NCBI RefSeq assembly: GCF_021117295.1
Contig: NZ_CP088247.1
Coordinates: 1,937,001-2,001,000, forward strand
DNA: 64,000 nucleotides
Direction: 5' to 3'
From: Methylorubrum sp. B1-46
GTDB lineage: Bacteria; Pseudomonadota; Alphaproteobacteria; Rhizobiales; Beijerinckiaceae
Shown here in pieces: positions 8,475-17,583 of the stretch (positions are counted from its first letter, which is position 1; the number at the start of each line of letters is the position of its first letter). The notes under the pieces are model-generated. The model was not told the origin of the DNA. It made no database searches and was given only the letters and a program-made list of their open reading frames with translations. The translations under genes were made by a program, and so were the position numbers.

Positions 8475-9233
8475 GTGGACTTCCCCTTGGACAGCCTGCT
8501 GCAACTCGCCGCCGATCCGACCGCCTGGGCCGCTCTGGCGACCCTCGTGGTGATGGAGGTCGTGCTCGGCATCGACAACCTGATCTTCATCTCGATCATC
8601 ACCAACAAGCTGCCGGCTGAGCAGCAGAGCCGGGCCCGGCGCATCGGCATCGGCCTCGCGCTGATCCTCCGGCTCGCCCTGCTCGGCACCGTGGCCTGGA
8701 TCGTCCACCTGACCGAGCCGGTCTTCGAGGTGTTCGGGAAGGGCTTCTCCTGGCGCGACCTCATCCTGATCGCGGGCGGCCTGTTCCTCTTGTGGAAGGC
8801 GACCAAGGAGATCCACCACAGCGTCGATCCGAACCCGGAGGACAAGCCCGGCAGTCAGGTGGCGATCACCTTCGGCTCGGCCATCGTCCAGATCCTGATC
8901 CTCGATCTCGTCTTCTCGATCGATTCGATCATCACCGCCGTCGGCATGACCGATCACGTCGCGATCATGGTCATCGCCGTCGTCTCCGCCGTGACCGTGA
9001 TGCTGCTCGCCGCCGACCCGCTCTCGCGCTTCATTGCCGCCAACCCCACCGTGGTGATGCTGGCCCTCGGCTTCCTCATCATGATCGGCATGACGCTGCT
9101 GGCCGAGGGGTTCGGGGCGCATGTGCCGAAGGGCTACATCTACACTGCCATGGCCTTCTCGGCGGGCGTGGAGATTCTCAACATGCTGGTCCGCCGCCGC
9201 AAGCGGGCGAAGACCCCGGCAGGGCGGACCTGA
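8475..9233 (+). CDS. TerC-family integral membrane protein
   Basis: A 252-residue polytopic membrane protein with about seven hydrophobic segments. The family motif [15 protein letters not shown] (about residues 28-42) is present, with a second acidic pair in [14 protein letters not shown] (about 146-159), as in TerC/YkoY/Alx proteins linked to tellurite resistance and to manganese or metal efflux during metal loading of secreted proteins. There is no attached CBS or CorC domain. Start GTG 8475 gives [11 protein letters not shown]. It follows the lipid kinase by 15 bases and is probably co-transcribed. The transported ion is not decidable from sequence. Confidence 0.92.
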   Translation: MDFPLDSLLQLAADPTAWAALATLVVMEVVLGIDNLIFISIITNKLPAEQQSRARRIGIGLALILRLALLGTVAWIVHLTEPVFEVFGKGFSWRDLILIAGGLFLLWKATKEIHHSVDPNPEDKPGSQVAITFGSAIVQILILDLVFSIDSIITAVGMTDHVAIMVIAVVSAVTVMLLAADPLSRFIAANPTVVMLALGFLIMIGMTLLAEGFGAHVPKGYIYTAMAFSAGVEILNMLVRRRKRAKTPAGRT

Positions 9234-9518
9234 AGCGCGGCTGTTTTCCCGTGAAAACTGCCGACGGGGTGGAGCATCGCGCTGAACTCGATAGCGAGCG
9301 CGATGCGCAAGGGCCCGCTCTTCTTGCAACACTCCGAAAGCCCGGGATCACCTGTTGGGATGATGCACGGGGACCGAATACGGTCGATCCGAACGAAGCA
9401 GTCAACGAACAGTCAGGGATAGGGGCCGAATCTCGGCTGCTCCAGCCCGCGCGGTAAGGGTCCGTTCACGCCGAACCGGTCGCTTGGGCGGATTGACCTG
9501 ATCCCAGGCGACCGCCCC

Positions 9519-10496
9519 ATGCGCTTCCTCCTCGCACCGGCCCTGCTCGCCGCCGCGTGCGGTCCTGCCCTTGCCGCCGCGCCCTCGCCGTTCCGCGTGA
9601 CCCTCGACGCGGCGGGCGGCTGCGGCGCGCACCGTGCCCTCGCGGAGGAGCGGCTCGGCCGGCTCGGCACCGTCTCGGCGACCGCTGTGCCGAAGGGCGA
9701 TGCCGACCTGTTCGGCAAGCCCGCCGGGCGGTGGACCGACGCCGAGATCCGCGACGCCCTCGCCGCCTACGCGGATTGCGAGATCCGATCCGGCCCGGCC
9801 GGCACCGCGCGAAGCGAGCGGCTCGCACGCGAGCTGCGCGGCCTGGATGCGGCCCTGCGTCGAGCCATCGTCGCCGGGCATGCCCAAGCCCCGCTCGACG
9901 CGGGCGAGGAACGCGCATCGCACGGCTCCGGCCGCGGGGATGCCCCTGCCGGAGGCGGCCGGCTGCGGCAGGGCCCCGCCTTCACCCCGGCCGTCATCCC
10001 GGGCCTGCGCAGCGGCGGCAGCGCGCCGAGCGCCCTGCGGACCGCTGGAACTGCCGGTAGCGCCCTTCCTGCGGGCGTGCCGCGTACGGTCGCCGCAGCA
10101 GTCCCGGCCGCCTTACCCGATGCTTGGAGTGACATACCGCCCGCCCGCACCTGGGGGGAACCGCCGGCCGCCGATCCCGAGCCCGCCGCCCTACCCCGCC
10201 CGGCGCTGGCACAGGTCGCCGCGCACCGGCCGCCGACGGAGCGCACGCAGTGTCCGATCAGCGTCGGCACCTTCGAGCTGCTCCAGGCCGAGATGCGTCT
10301 TGCCGAGGTCGAGCGCCTGCTTGGCTGCCGCGGCACCCTCGACGCCACCGCGGCGATCCCCGGACTCGGCACCTTCGAGACCTATCTCTGGTCCGACCGC
10401 GGCAGCAGCGCCACCGTCACGCTGGTCTTCCAGAACAAGCGCCTGCGCTCGAAGGTCCAGCGCGGCCTCGGCGCGGAAGCCGGGCGCGGCGGCTGA
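9519..10496 (+). CDS. Uncharacterised exported protein with C-terminal OmlA/SmpA-like segment
   Basis: A 325-residue protein with a clear signal peptide (MRFLLAPALLAAACGPALAAAP) that has a cysteine in the hydrophobic core, but no convincing lipobox. Residues 25-125 form an Ala-rich helical region with paired cysteines (GGCGAHRAL, YADCEIR). A long Pro/Ala-rich stretch follows. The last 75 residues, with CPISVGTFELLQ, EVERLLGCRG, TYLWSDRGSSATVTLVFQNKRLRSK, resemble the beta-alpha repeat of outer-membrane SmpA/OmlA-type proteins. Periplasmic or outer-membrane location is likely; function unknown. It converges on the FhuF-like gene. Confidence 0.65.
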   Translation: MRFLLAPALLAAACGPALAAAPSPFRVTLDAAGGCGAHRALAEERLGRLGTVSATAVPKGDADLFGKPAGRWTDAEIRDALAAYADCEIRSGPAGTARSERLARELRGLDAALRRAIVAGHAQAPLDAGEERASHGSGRGDAPAGGGRLRQGPAFTPAVIPGLRSGGSAPSALRTAGTAGSALPAGVPRTVAAAVPAALPDAWSDIPPARTWGEPPAADPEPAALPRPALAQVAAHRPPTERTQCPISVGTFELLQAEMRLAEVERLLGCRGTLDATAAIPGLGTFETYLWSDRGSSATVTLVFQNKRLRSKVQRGLGAEAGRGG

Positions 10497-10669
10497 GCGC
10501 TCAACCATCCTCCCCGATATCGGGTCCGAGGCGATGTTCGTTCCTCATGGCCCGTCGTGCCTTCTTCCGACGAACCGGTATCCCCTTCGCCGGAACGCGC
10601 TCCAAGGGCGCTCACAGCCCCTCGGCGCCGCCGATGTCGGCATTCACCTCAGGACAAGGGAGGATGAAA

Positions 10670-11380
10670 TCAGCCGCCCCTCTCACACTGCCTGAGAAGG
10701 GGACAGATCCCCTCGCATTTGGAGAATCCGGGCAATCCGTTCCGCAGGCAGCAGACCCGGCGACGCGGCGCCTCGAGGCCCGCCAACGCGTCGCTGCGCA
10801 TCAGGGTGAGCGCCGCGCAGGCTTCGCGCGGCCAGCGCAGAGCCTGCAGCGCCTCAGCCGCCTCGTCGGCCCGGTCCGCGTTTTCCCGCGCGATCGTCTT
10901 CAGCGTCCAGATCAGATGACCGCCGGCATTCTCCCACAGCAGACGGTGCGACAGCCCCGTCTCGGCCCGCAGAGCCCGAATCACCGGCATCACGCCCTCG
11001 GCGAGCAGCCGGTCGACCTGGGCCGGGAGAGGGGTGGGGAGAGCGAGGTCCGGTGCGAGATGGAGGGTGTCCGGCAAGCCCGAATCCGGTGCGAAGCGGA
11101 TCGCCTCCACGGCCACGGCGACCCCGAGCCGCGCCCCCACGGCCAGCGTCGGCGCGATCAGCGCGGCGAAGAGGTAGGCGCTCCACACCGAGGCGACCGC
11201 CTTGCGCTCGGCTCCGGGATAGGCATCCGCGAAGAGGGCGATCCCGTCGGGGATCGCGCCGCGCGCGAGTTCCGGCAGCGCGCAGGCCCGCGGATCGCGG
11301 TCGCGGCGAAGCCGGCCGGAATAGGAGGCGAAGGCCCCGGTCAGGGCGCTATCGAGGAGATCTTGCGTAACGAGGGTCAG
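10670..11380 (-). CDS. FhuF-like siderophore-iron reductase with 2Fe-2S C-terminus; start codon unusual
   Basis: The C-terminus carries two adjacent cysteines, ten residues, Cys, two residues, Cys (CCLRNGLPGFSKCEGIC), the signature of FhuF-type [2Fe-2S] ferric-siderophore reductases that release iron in the cytosol. From the first ordinary start (GTG 11188) the product has only 172 residues, yet the same frame stays open and FhuF-like upstream to 11407 (TLVTQDLLDSALTGAFASYSGRL, then ARGAIPDGIALFADAYPGAERKAVASVW). CTG at 11380, preceded by GGTGAGG, would give 236 residues, the normal family size. No ATG, GTG or TTG lies in frame between the upstream TGA (11408-11410) and 11188. Alternatives are a frameshift or a truncated gene. 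Confidence 0.65.
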   Translation of the reverse strand: MTLVTQDLLDSALTGAFASYSGRLRRDRDPRACALPELARGAIPDGIALFADAYPGAERKAVASVWSAYLFAALIAPTLAVGARLGVAVAVEAIRFAPDSGLPDTLHLAPDLALPTPLPAQVDRLLAEGVMPVIRALRAETGLSHRLLWENAGGHLIWTLKTIARENADRADEAAEALQALRWPREACAALTLMRSDALAGLEAPRRRVCCLRNGLPGFSKCEGICPLLRQCERGG

Positions 11381-11407
11381 GGCGGGCTTCGCCTCACCAG
11401 CGATCGA

Positions 11408-11839
11408 TCAGGCTTGCGGTGAACCGGCGGGGCCGGCCGCGACAGCAGCCACCCGCTTGGCGTTGAGATAGCGGCGGTCGAGCCCGTTGTTCACGTTGAC
11501 CTGACGTCGCATGCCCGCCAGCGATGGATCAACCTTGGCGAAGTCGTCGGCCGCCACCGCGTCGAACAGCATCACGGTCAAGTTGCGGACGCTGCCCGGC
11601 ACTTCCTCGGGCTGAGCCGGTGTCGGCGGAGCGGAGGCTGCCATTCCTGCTGGTCGCCGACCTGAACCCAGCAGGGCCGCCGGACGCGGTGCGGTCTGCG
11701 CCAGCCCCGTCCCACCGGCTGGTCCACGACAGCCCTCGACCGAAATGGGTTTCAGCGTCGTGCTCGCCTGCTGGGCGTGGGGCAGTCCGGCCAGCGTCGA
11801 TCCGGTCAGGTCAGGAGCAGCCCGGCGATGCGCGGGCAT
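11408..11839 (-). CDS. Hypothetical protein, unclear start
   Basis: The open frame of 143 codons has a low-complexity first half, so the gene may begin at the internal ATG at 11644 (78 residues, MAASAPPTPAQPEE). The C-terminal half looks ordinary: VRNLTVMLFDAVAADDFAKVDPSLAGMRRQ and GLDRRYLNAKRV. Its stop TGA is in the same frame as the FhuF-like gene immediately downstream, only 27 bases before that gene's proposed CTG, so the two might be one damaged gene, a coupled pair, or unrelated. No family recognised. Confidence 0.35.
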   Translation of the reverse strand: MPAHRRAAPDLTGSTLAGLPHAQQASTTLKPISVEGCRGPAGGTGLAQTAPRPAALLGSGRRPAGMAASAPPTPAQPEEVPGSVRNLTVMLFDAVAADDFAKVDPSLAGMRRQVNVNNGLDRRYLNAKRVAAVAAGPAGSPQA

Positions 11840-11855
11840 CCGCTTCGGGCGATAC

Positions 11856-11883
11856 GGCGCGGCTCTCTCCGGAGAGCCGCGCC
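11856..11883. terminator. Strong hairpin downstream of poxB
   Basis: A perfect 12-base stem (GGCGCGGCTCTC with GAGAGCCGCGCC) around a TCCG loop, 14 bases past the poxB stop on the minus strand. There is no T-run on either side, so it may stabilise or pause rather than act as a classical intrinsic terminator. Confidence 0.5.
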
Positions 11884-11897
11884 GGTGCCGTTCCGGT

Positions 11898-13631
11898 TCA
11901 GCGGAGCAGGTTGGTCTTGGCCAGATCGAGGATGGCGTCGCCGCGTCCGTTCATCACCGCCTGGAGGGCGTAGAGGCTGAAGCCCTTCACCTGCTCGGCC
12001 TGGAGCTTGGGCGGCATGGCCAGCTCCTGGCGATTCGTCACCACATCGAGGAGGGCGGGGCCGGGATGAGCCAGCACGTCACGGATCGCGCCTTCCAGAT
12101 CACCCGGATCCTCAACCCGGCGGGCATGGATGCCGATGGCGTTGGCCATGGCGGCGAAATCGGGATTTTCGAGCGTCACGCCGGTCTCGAGGTAGCCCGC
12201 AGCCTTCATTTCCAGCTCGACAAAGCCGAGCGTGCCGTTGTTGAAGATGACGACCTTCACCGGCAGCGTCTCTTGGCGGAGGGTGAGGATGTCGCCCATC
12301 AGCATGGCGAAGCCCCCGTCGCCCGACAGCGAGATCACCTGCCGGCCGGGGCTCGCCGCCTGGATGCCGATGGCGTGGGGCAGGGCGTTGGCCATCGAGC
12401 CGTGCGCCCAGGAGCCGATCAGGCGCCGGCCGGCCGTCATGCGGAGGTAGCGCGCCGCCCAGACCGTGGGCGTGCCGACATCGGCCGTGAACGCAGCGTC
12501 TTCGTGCGCCGCCTCGCTGAGGAGCCGGGTGAGGTATTGCGGATGGATCGGCTTGCGCCCCGGCTTGCCGGTGGCGAGGTCGTCGAGGTCTTCGCGCGCC
12601 TTGGCGTAGTGCTTGAGGCTGGCCTCCAGGTGGCGGGCGCTGTCGTTGCCGGTGAGAAGCGGCAGCAGCGCCTCGATCGTGGCGGCGACATCCCCGACGA
12701 GGCCGAGTTCGAGCCGGCAGCGCTTGCCCAGGTTCTCCGGCCGCAGATCGACCTGCGCGATCTTCGCGTGCTCGGGGTAGAACTGGCGGTAGGGGAAGTC
12801 GGTGCCGAGCATCAGCAGGGTCTCGCAGGCCTCCATCGCCGCGTAGCCCGAGGAGAAGCCGATCAGGCCGGTCATGCCGACATCGTAGGGGTTGTCGTGC
12901 TCGACATGCTCCTTGCCGCCGAGCGCGTGGACGATCGGGCTCTTGAGCCGCTCCGCCAACCGCATCAGCGGCGCGTGCGCTCCGGCGCAACCGCGCCCGC
13001 ACAGCAGCGTGATCTTCTTGGAGGTGTTGAGAAGGTCGGCGAGGCGCTCGAGCTCGTCCGCCGGCGGCACGGTGACAGGCGCGCGAGGGCGCAGGGTCGC
13101 CGGAGCGGCAAGGGCGCGCTTGGGCGCCTCCTTCAGCGCTACGGTGCCGGGTATGACCACCACGGCGACGCCGCGCTGACCCACCGCCGTGCGGATCGCG
13201 GTCTCAAGGACGTTGGGCAATTGCTCGGGGTCCGAGACCAGCTCGCAGAAATGACTGCAATCGCGAAACAGCTCTTCGGGCCGCGTCGCCTGGAAGTAGT
13301 TGAGGCCGATCTCGCTCGACGGGATGTGCGCGGCGATCGCCAGCACTGGCGTGCGGGTGCGGTGGGCGTCGAACAGGCCGTTGATGAGGTGGAGGTTGCC
13401 GGGCCCGCACGAGCCGGCGCAGACCGCGAGTTCGCCGGTGATCTGCGCCTCGCCCGCGGCGGCAAACGCCGCGACCTCCTCGTGACGGACATGGACCCAG
13501 TCGATGACGCCGCGGCTGCGGATCGCTTCCGTGATCCCGTTCAGGCTGTCGCCGACGAGGCCGTAGACGCGGCGCACCCCCGCCTGCTGGAGCGTCTCGA
13601 CTACGAGATCCGATACGTTGCGGGTTGCCAT
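11898..13631 (-). CDS. poxB: Pyruvate dehydrogenase (quinone), thiamine-diphosphate enzyme
   Basis: PoxB oxidatively decarboxylates pyruvate to acetate and CO2, passing electrons to membrane quinone. The 577 residues match the family: N-terminal ThDP pyrimidine-binding domain with the catalytic glutamate in VRHEEVAAFAA (about 50) and CAGSCGPGNLHLINGL; a central FAD-binding domain; and a C-terminal ThDP pyrophosphate domain with the metal motif GDGGFAMLMGDILT...NN (about 440-470). The C-terminus ends KTNLLR, where PoxB proteins carry a membrane-activation peptide. The start ATG 13631 gives MATRNVSDLVVETLQQAG. A near-match to the EcfG stress promoter lies at 13679-13703. A related thiamine enzyme is possible but less likely. 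Confidence 0.87.
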   Translation of the reverse strand: MATRNVSDLVVETLQQAGVRRVYGLVGDSLNGITEAIRSRGVIDWVHVRHEEVAAFAAAGEAQITGELAVCAGSCGPGNLHLINGLFDAHRTRTPVLAIAAHIPSSEIGLNYFQATRPEELFRDCSHFCELVSDPEQLPNVLETAIRTAVGQRGVAVVVIPGTVALKEAPKRALAAPATLRPRAPVTVPPADELERLADLLNTSKKITLLCGRGCAGAHAPLMRLAERLKSPIVHALGGKEHVEHDNPYDVGMTGLIGFSSGYAAMEACETLLMLGTDFPYRQFYPEHAKIAQVDLRPENLGKRCRLELGLVGDVAATIEALLPLLTGNDSARHLEASLKHYAKAREDLDDLATGKPGRKPIHPQYLTRLLSEAAHEDAAFTADVGTPTVWAARYLRMTAGRRLIGSWAHGSMANALPHAIGIQAASPGRQVISLSGDGGFAMLMGDILTLRQETLPVKVVIFNNGTLGFVELEMKAAGYLETGVTLENPDFAAMANAIGIHARRVEDPGDLEGAIRDVLAHPGPALLDVVTNRQELAMPPKLQAEQVKGFSLYALQAVMNGRGDAILDLAKTNLLR

Positions 13632-13678
13632 GCGCCGTCTCCCAATAGAACCGCCCCGAGAGGCGGTGACGGCGTGCC

Positions 13679-13703
13679 AACGTCACACTCCACCGAAGGT
13701 TCG
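13679..13703 (-). promoter_or_regulatory. Candidate EcfG-type promoter of poxB (one mismatch)
   Basis: Read on the minus strand: CGAAC, 16 bases, CGTT, against the alphaproteobacterial general-stress consensus GGAAC-N16/17-CGTT. The -10 is perfect and the -35 has one mismatch. It lies 48 bases upstream of the poxB ATG. E. coli poxB is also stationary-phase controlled, which makes the site plausible. Confidence 0.4.
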
Positions 13704-13866
13704 GATGGCGCGAAGATTTTGTGATTGCTGCACAATTTCGCATGAAAGGAGCACGGCTCCCGGCAGGATTGTCCTTCGTCATCGGGAGCGCCGCTTGGAG
13801 CGCTTCGGCTCCGCCTCGCGATGATGGTGCGGAACCGAACGGATCATGCGAGGGGCGGCCGACACG

Positions 13867-13899
13867 AAAAGAGGCCGGCCGATCATCTCGGCCGGCCTC
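13867..13899 (-). terminator. Intrinsic terminator of rho
   Basis: A perfect 12-base stem (GAGGCCGGCCGA with TCGGCCGGCCTC, loop TCATC) beginning 44 bases past the rho stop on the minus strand, followed in that direction by TTTT. Confidence 0.8.
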
Positions 13900-13942
13900 T
13901 CGCCGGGATGTCCCGGAAAGCCGCTGCGTAGGGCAGATCGCC

Positions 13943-15286
13943 TTACGTGTTCATCGAGTCGAAGAAATCGCTGTTGCTCTTGGTCTGACGCAGCTTGTCC
14001 ATGAGGAACTCGATCGCGTCGGTGACGCCCATCGGGTTGAGGATGCGGCGCAGCACATAGGTCTTCTTGAGCGAATCCGGCGGCACCAGCAGCTCTTCCT
14101 TACGGGTGCCGGAGCGGGTGATATCGATGGCCGGGAAGATGCGCTTGTCCGAGACCTTGCGGTCGAGAATGATCTCGGAGTTGCCGGTGCCCTTGAACTC
14201 CTCGAAGATCACCTCGTCCATGCGCGATCCGGTGTCGATCAGCGCGGTGGCGATGATGGAGAGCGAGCCGCCTTCCTCGATATTGCGGGCTGCGCCGAAG
14301 AAGCGCTTGGGCCGCTGCAGGGCGTTGGCATCGACGCCGCCGGTCAGCACCTTGCCGGAGGACGGCACGACGGTGTTGTAGGCGCGGCCGAGGCGGGTGA
14401 TCGAGTCGAGGAGGATCACCACGTCGCGGCCGTGCTCGACCAGCCGCTTGGCTTTCTCGATCACCATCTCGGCGACCTGCACGTGGCGGGTGGCCGGTTC
14501 GTCGAAGGTCGAGGCGATGACCTCGCCCTTCACCGAGCGGATCATGTCGGTCACCTCTTCCGGGCGCTCGTCGATGAGCAGCACGATGAGGTAGCATTCG
14601 GGGTGGTTGAGGGTGATCGACTGCGCGATGTTCTGCATCAGCACGGTCTTGCCGGTGCGCGGCGGCGCGACGATCAGCGCGCGCTGGCCCTTACCGATCG
14701 GCGAGACGATGTCGATGATGCGGGGCGAGAAATCTTTCTTGGTCGGGTTGTCCAGTTCGAGCTTGAACCGCTTCGTCGGGAACAGCGGGGTCAGGTTGTC
14801 GAAGTGGACCTTGTGCTTGATCTTCTCCGGGCTCTCGAAGTTGATCGTGTTGACCTTGATCAGCGCAAAGTAGCGCTCGCCGTCCTTGGGGCCGCGGATC
14901 GGGCCTTCCACCGTGTCGCCCGTGCGCAGGCCGAAGCGGCGGATTTGCGTGGGCGAGATGTAGATGTCGTCCGGGCCCGGCAGATAGTTCGAGTCGCTCG
15001 AACGCAGGAAGCCGAACCCGTCCTGGAGCACCTCGACCGTGCCGGCGCCGATGATCTCGGTCTCGTTGGCCGCGAGCTGCTTGAGGATCGCGAACATCAA
15101 CTCCTGCTTGCGCATGGTCGAGGCGTTCTCGACCTCGACCTCCTCCGCGAAGGTGATGAGTTCGGTCGGCGATTTGGACTTGAGGTCCTGGAGCTTCACC
15201 TCGCGTCGGGCGGCGAGATCGGCCGGCGCGACGGCGGCTTCGGCCGGAGCTTCGACGGGGGCGAGAGCGTCGTTCTGTGACGTCAT
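13943..15286 (-). CDS. rho: Transcription termination factor Rho
   Basis: Hexameric RNA-dependent ATPase that ends transcription at C-rich unstructured RNA. The 447 residues hold an alanine-rich leader (about 1-28), the N-terminal helical domain ([18 protein letters not shown]), the OSB RNA-binding domain ([28 protein letters not shown]), Walker A (APPRTGKT), Walker B ([16 protein letters not shown]) and the Q/R loop region. The frame is open upstream to 15463, but ATG 15286 gives [12 protein letters not shown] and normal length; no strong Shine-Dalgarno precedes it. It has its own terminator at 13867-13899. The leader of about 275 bases may carry the autoregulation known for rho in other bacteria. 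Confidence 0.97.
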   Translation of the reverse strand: MTSQNDALAPVEAPAEAAVAPADLAARREVKLQDLKSKSPTELITFAEEVEVENASTMRKQELMFAILKQLAANETEIIGAGTVEVLQDGFGFLRSSDSNYLPGPDDIYISPTQIRRFGLRTGDTVEGPIRGPKDGERYFALIKVNTINFESPEKIKHKVHFDNLTPLFPTKRFKLELDNPTKKDFSPRIIDIVSPIGKGQRALIVAPPRTGKTVLMQNIAQSITLNHPECYLIVLLIDERPEEVTDMIRSVKGEVIASTFDEPATRHVQVAEMVIEKAKRLVEHGRDVVILLDSITRLGRAYNTVVPSSGKVLTGGVDANALQRPKRFFGAARNIEEGGSLSIIATALIDTGSRMDEVIFEEFKGTGNSEIILDRKVSDKRIFPAIDITRSGTRKEELLVPPDSLKKTYVLRRILNPMGVTDAIEFLMDKLRQTKSNSDFFDSMNT

Positions 15287-15562
15287 GTGGAGAGATGCAA
15301 CCAACGAAGGGCGGGAAGAAGTCGGCCGGTTCGGGAGCAGGGCCGGGCGCCGGGGAAGCGCCCCAGGATCCGTAGCCGTCGCGGGCGCGCGGCCCGGCCC
15401 ACGCATCGGTTCCGCTGGGCCGAAGAGACCGAGGAATGCGACACGGCTGCAATGGGAAAGCATGGTTCCGTAGCGCGTTTCGCCACCTGGCTCAAGACCC
15501 CGTTTGCTGATTTTACCTCAGGTGCCGCCGAGCCGGGATCGGCCGGTGTTTCATCGTCGGGC

Positions 15563-16312
15563 TCAGCGCCGCCGCAGCCGCACATAGAGGGCGCCGGCTC
15601 CGCCGTGGTGACGCGCCGCCTCCTCGAAGCCGATCACGAGACCACGCAGTTCCGGGCCCCGCAGCCAGTGGGGCACGCTGCGCCGGAGTACGCCGCGCTC
15701 GGAGAAGCCGCGATCAGGACCGCTGAAGCCCTCGCCGCCGAAACCTTGGCCGCCCTTGCCGGTCACCACGAGCACGCGGGCATGCCCCGCGGCGCGGGAG
15801 CGCAGCAGGAAGCCGACCAGGGCGGCGTGCGCCTCGGCCTGATAGAGCCCGTGCAGGTCGATGCGGGCCTCGATCGTCAGGGTGCCGCGCTCCAATCCGC
15901 GCCGCTCGCGCCGTTCGAGCCCCGGCGCGCCCGGCGCGCCCGGTGCGGCAGCGGGCACCGGCGTGGCGGAAGCGCGAGCGATCTCGGGCGCGAGGTCGCC
16001 GAGCTTGAGCGGCTTCGAGGCGGTGCGCGGCAGCGGGACGGCCGGTGCCGGTCGCGCCGGAGGAGGGGAGGCGGGTTTCGGTGCGGTTTTCGGGGTAGGT
16101 TTGGTTGTCGGTTTTGCAGCCGATTTCGCGGCCGGCCTCGCGACCGCCGGCGGCACGGCAGGCTTCTCCGCCTCGCCGGCCGGTGCTTTCGCCGCCGCCT
16201 TCCGCGGCCGGGCCCGGCCCCGCAGCGGCGTGATCAGTTTGGCGATCTCGCCCCAGAGATGGGCCTCCTCGCGTGAGAGCAGGCGAGGGCGCCGCGGTGG
16301 CCGCTCCCTCAC
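15563..16312 (-). CDS. Smr domain protein
   Basis: A 249-residue protein with a basic N-terminus (LLSREEAHLWGEIAKLITPLRG), a long Ala/Pro/Lys linker (about 40-120) and a C-terminal Smr domain (about 145-249) with the conserved IDLHGLYQAEAHAALVGFL, RVLVVTGKGG and GALYVRLRRR. Smr domains bind or nick DNA or RNA; in the small stand-alone proteins the substrate is usually RNA. Start GTG 16312 overlaps the mltA stop by four bases (GTGA), so it is translationally coupled with mltA and the Tim44-like gene, an arrangement known in other alphaproteobacteria. Confidence 0.92.
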   Translation of the reverse strand: MRERPPRRPRLLSREEAHLWGEIAKLITPLRGRARPRKAAAKAPAGEAEKPAVPPAVARPAAKSAAKPTTKPTPKTAPKPASPPPARPAPAVPLPRTASKPLKLGDLAPEIARASATPVPAAAPGAPGAPGLERRERRGLERGTLTIEARIDLHGLYQAEAHAALVGFLLRSRAAGHARVLVVTGKGGQGFGGEGFSGPDRGFSERGVLRRSVPHWLRGPELRGLVIGFEEAARHHGGAGALYVRLRRR

Positions 16313-17571
16313 GGCCGCGGCTCCCCGGCGGCGGCCTCCGGCACGGCCGCGTCCTTCGCGGCGGGCGCCGGCTTCGGGATCAGCACGACGAACCCCATGC
16401 GGTCGTGCAGGTCACCCGCCGCCCGGCCCGCGGCGGCGCCGGTGCCGACATAGAGATCGCCGCGGGCCGGGCCGACGATGGCCGAGCCGGTATCGGCGGC
16501 GACGACGAGGTGGCCGCGTCCGGGCTGGCCCGGTAGCTTGCCTTCGAGCCAGAACGGCAGCCCGTAGCGCCACAGGTTGCCGTCGACGGCCATGCTGCGC
16601 CCCGGACTGAGCGGCACGCCGGCCGCGCCGGGCGGGCCAAGGGCCGGGTCCGTCACCGGCTCGGTGCGAAAGAAGATGTAGGACGCGTTCATCCGCATCA
16701 GCCGCCGGGCGTGGTCCGGATTGGCCCGCAGCCAGGAGGTCCAGCGCTCCAGGCTCAGGCCGTTGAGGGGCAGGTGGCCTTCGGCGACGAGGAGCTTGCC
16801 GATCGAGGTATAGGGCTGGCCGTTCTTGCCGTCGTAGAGCACCCGCATCCCGCTTCCGTCGGGAAGCCGCACCCGGCCGGACCCCTGCACCTGCAGCACG
16901 AACAGATCGACGGGATCGCGCAGCCACAGGAGCGGCCGGGTCCGCTCGCCGAGCGCCCCGTCCTCGATCGCGGCGCGGTCGGGATAGGGCACGAGGCCGG
17001 TCTCGGTGCGCCGGCCCGCCCGGTAGATCGGATCGAGCCCCGGCGCGGTCTCACCGGGGGCGAGGCTGACGAGGTCGTCGGGCCGGGCCAGCACGGGGGC
17101 GGTGTAGCCGGGGCCCGGCGTGAGCGACCCCGTCAGCTCCGGCTCGAAATAGCCGGTGAGGAAGCCGACCCGGCGCTCCGGCTCCGTCGCGGAAGCCGGG
17201 CGCACGATGCGGTAGGCGGAAAAGCGGGCCTCGAAGAATTTTTTCGTGCCTTCCGGCTTCACCGCGGCAGCGGCGGCGCAGGCGGCCGCGAGGTCGGCGG
17301 GCGAGCCCGTCACCGCCGGGGCCTGCGGCGGGTTGGGGCCGGGCCCGGCGCAGGTCCGGCGGAAGGCGTCGAGCGCCGCCGCGCCATCGTCCTCGCGCCA
17401 GCCGGGGAGGGCGGCGAGCGCGACCGGCTCCAGTACGGCGCCCGGCACTTGGGGAGCCCCCTGCGGCGGCACACGCGGTGGTTCGGCCGCGGGTTGCGAC
17501 GCGGCGGGAACGGAAACGGCCGCAGCGGCGAGGACCGCTGCGGCCGGAAGGGAAACGCGGGAACGCGGCAT
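16309..17571 (-). CDS. mltA: Membrane-bound lytic murein transglycosylase A
   Basis: Cleaves the MurNAc-GlcNAc bond of peptidoglycan to 1,6-anhydro products, acting in the periplasm. The 420 residues start with a signal peptide (MPRSRVSLPAAAVLAAAAVSVPAASQ) that lacks a lipobox, so unlike the E. coli enzyme it is probably not a lipoprotein. The MltA domain shows GFLTGYFEPELTGS (about 125-138) and GKNGQPYTSIGKLL. The 3D domain near the C-terminus carries SPGRSMAVDG and the aspartate motif VVAADTGSAIVGPARGDLY, with catalytic Asp in ADTGSAI. It follows the Tim44-like gene by 12 bases. Confidence 0.95.
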   Translation of the reverse strand: MPRSRVSLPAAAVLAAAAVSVPAASQPAAEPPRVPPQGAPQVPGAVLEPVALAALPGWREDDGAAALDAFRRTCAGPGPNPPQAPAVTGSPADLAAACAAAAAVKPEGTKKFFEARFSAYRIVRPASATEPERRVGFLTGYFEPELTGSLTPGPGYTAPVLARPDDLVSLAPGETAPGLDPIYRAGRRTETGLVPYPDRAAIEDGALGERTRPLLWLRDPVDLFVLQVQGSGRVRLPDGSGMRVLYDGKNGQPYTSIGKLLVAEGHLPLNGLSLERWTSWLRANPDHARRLMRMNASYIFFRTEPVTDPALGPPGAAGVPLSPGRSMAVDGNLWRYGLPFWLEGKLPGQPGRGHLVVAADTGSAIVGPARGDLYVGTGAAAGRAAGDLHDRMGFVVLIPKPAPAAKDAAVPEAAAGEPRP

Positions 17572-17583
17572 GACGCGGATCGA

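Larger units (their letters stand above)
13632..13942. other. 311-base gap between rho and poxB
   Basis: Holds the EcfG-like promoter candidate for poxB (13679-13703) and the terminator of rho (13867-13899). Between them is an AT-richer patch around 13712-13745 and an imperfect inverted CATCGGGAG/CGCGATGATG stretch. No gene is visible. Confidence 0.6.

Noticed and set aside
10250..11422. A 390-codon plus-strand open frame over the FhuF-like gene
   Set aside because: It overlaps the end of the 9519 gene and has no coherent composition; the minus strand has the cysteine signature.
11745..13724. A 659-codon plus-strand open frame opposite poxB
   Set aside because: Antisense shadow of a complete thiamine-enzyme gene.
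13721..15280. A 519-codon plus-strand open frame opposite rho
   Set aside because: Antisense shadow; the minus strand carries all Rho motifs.
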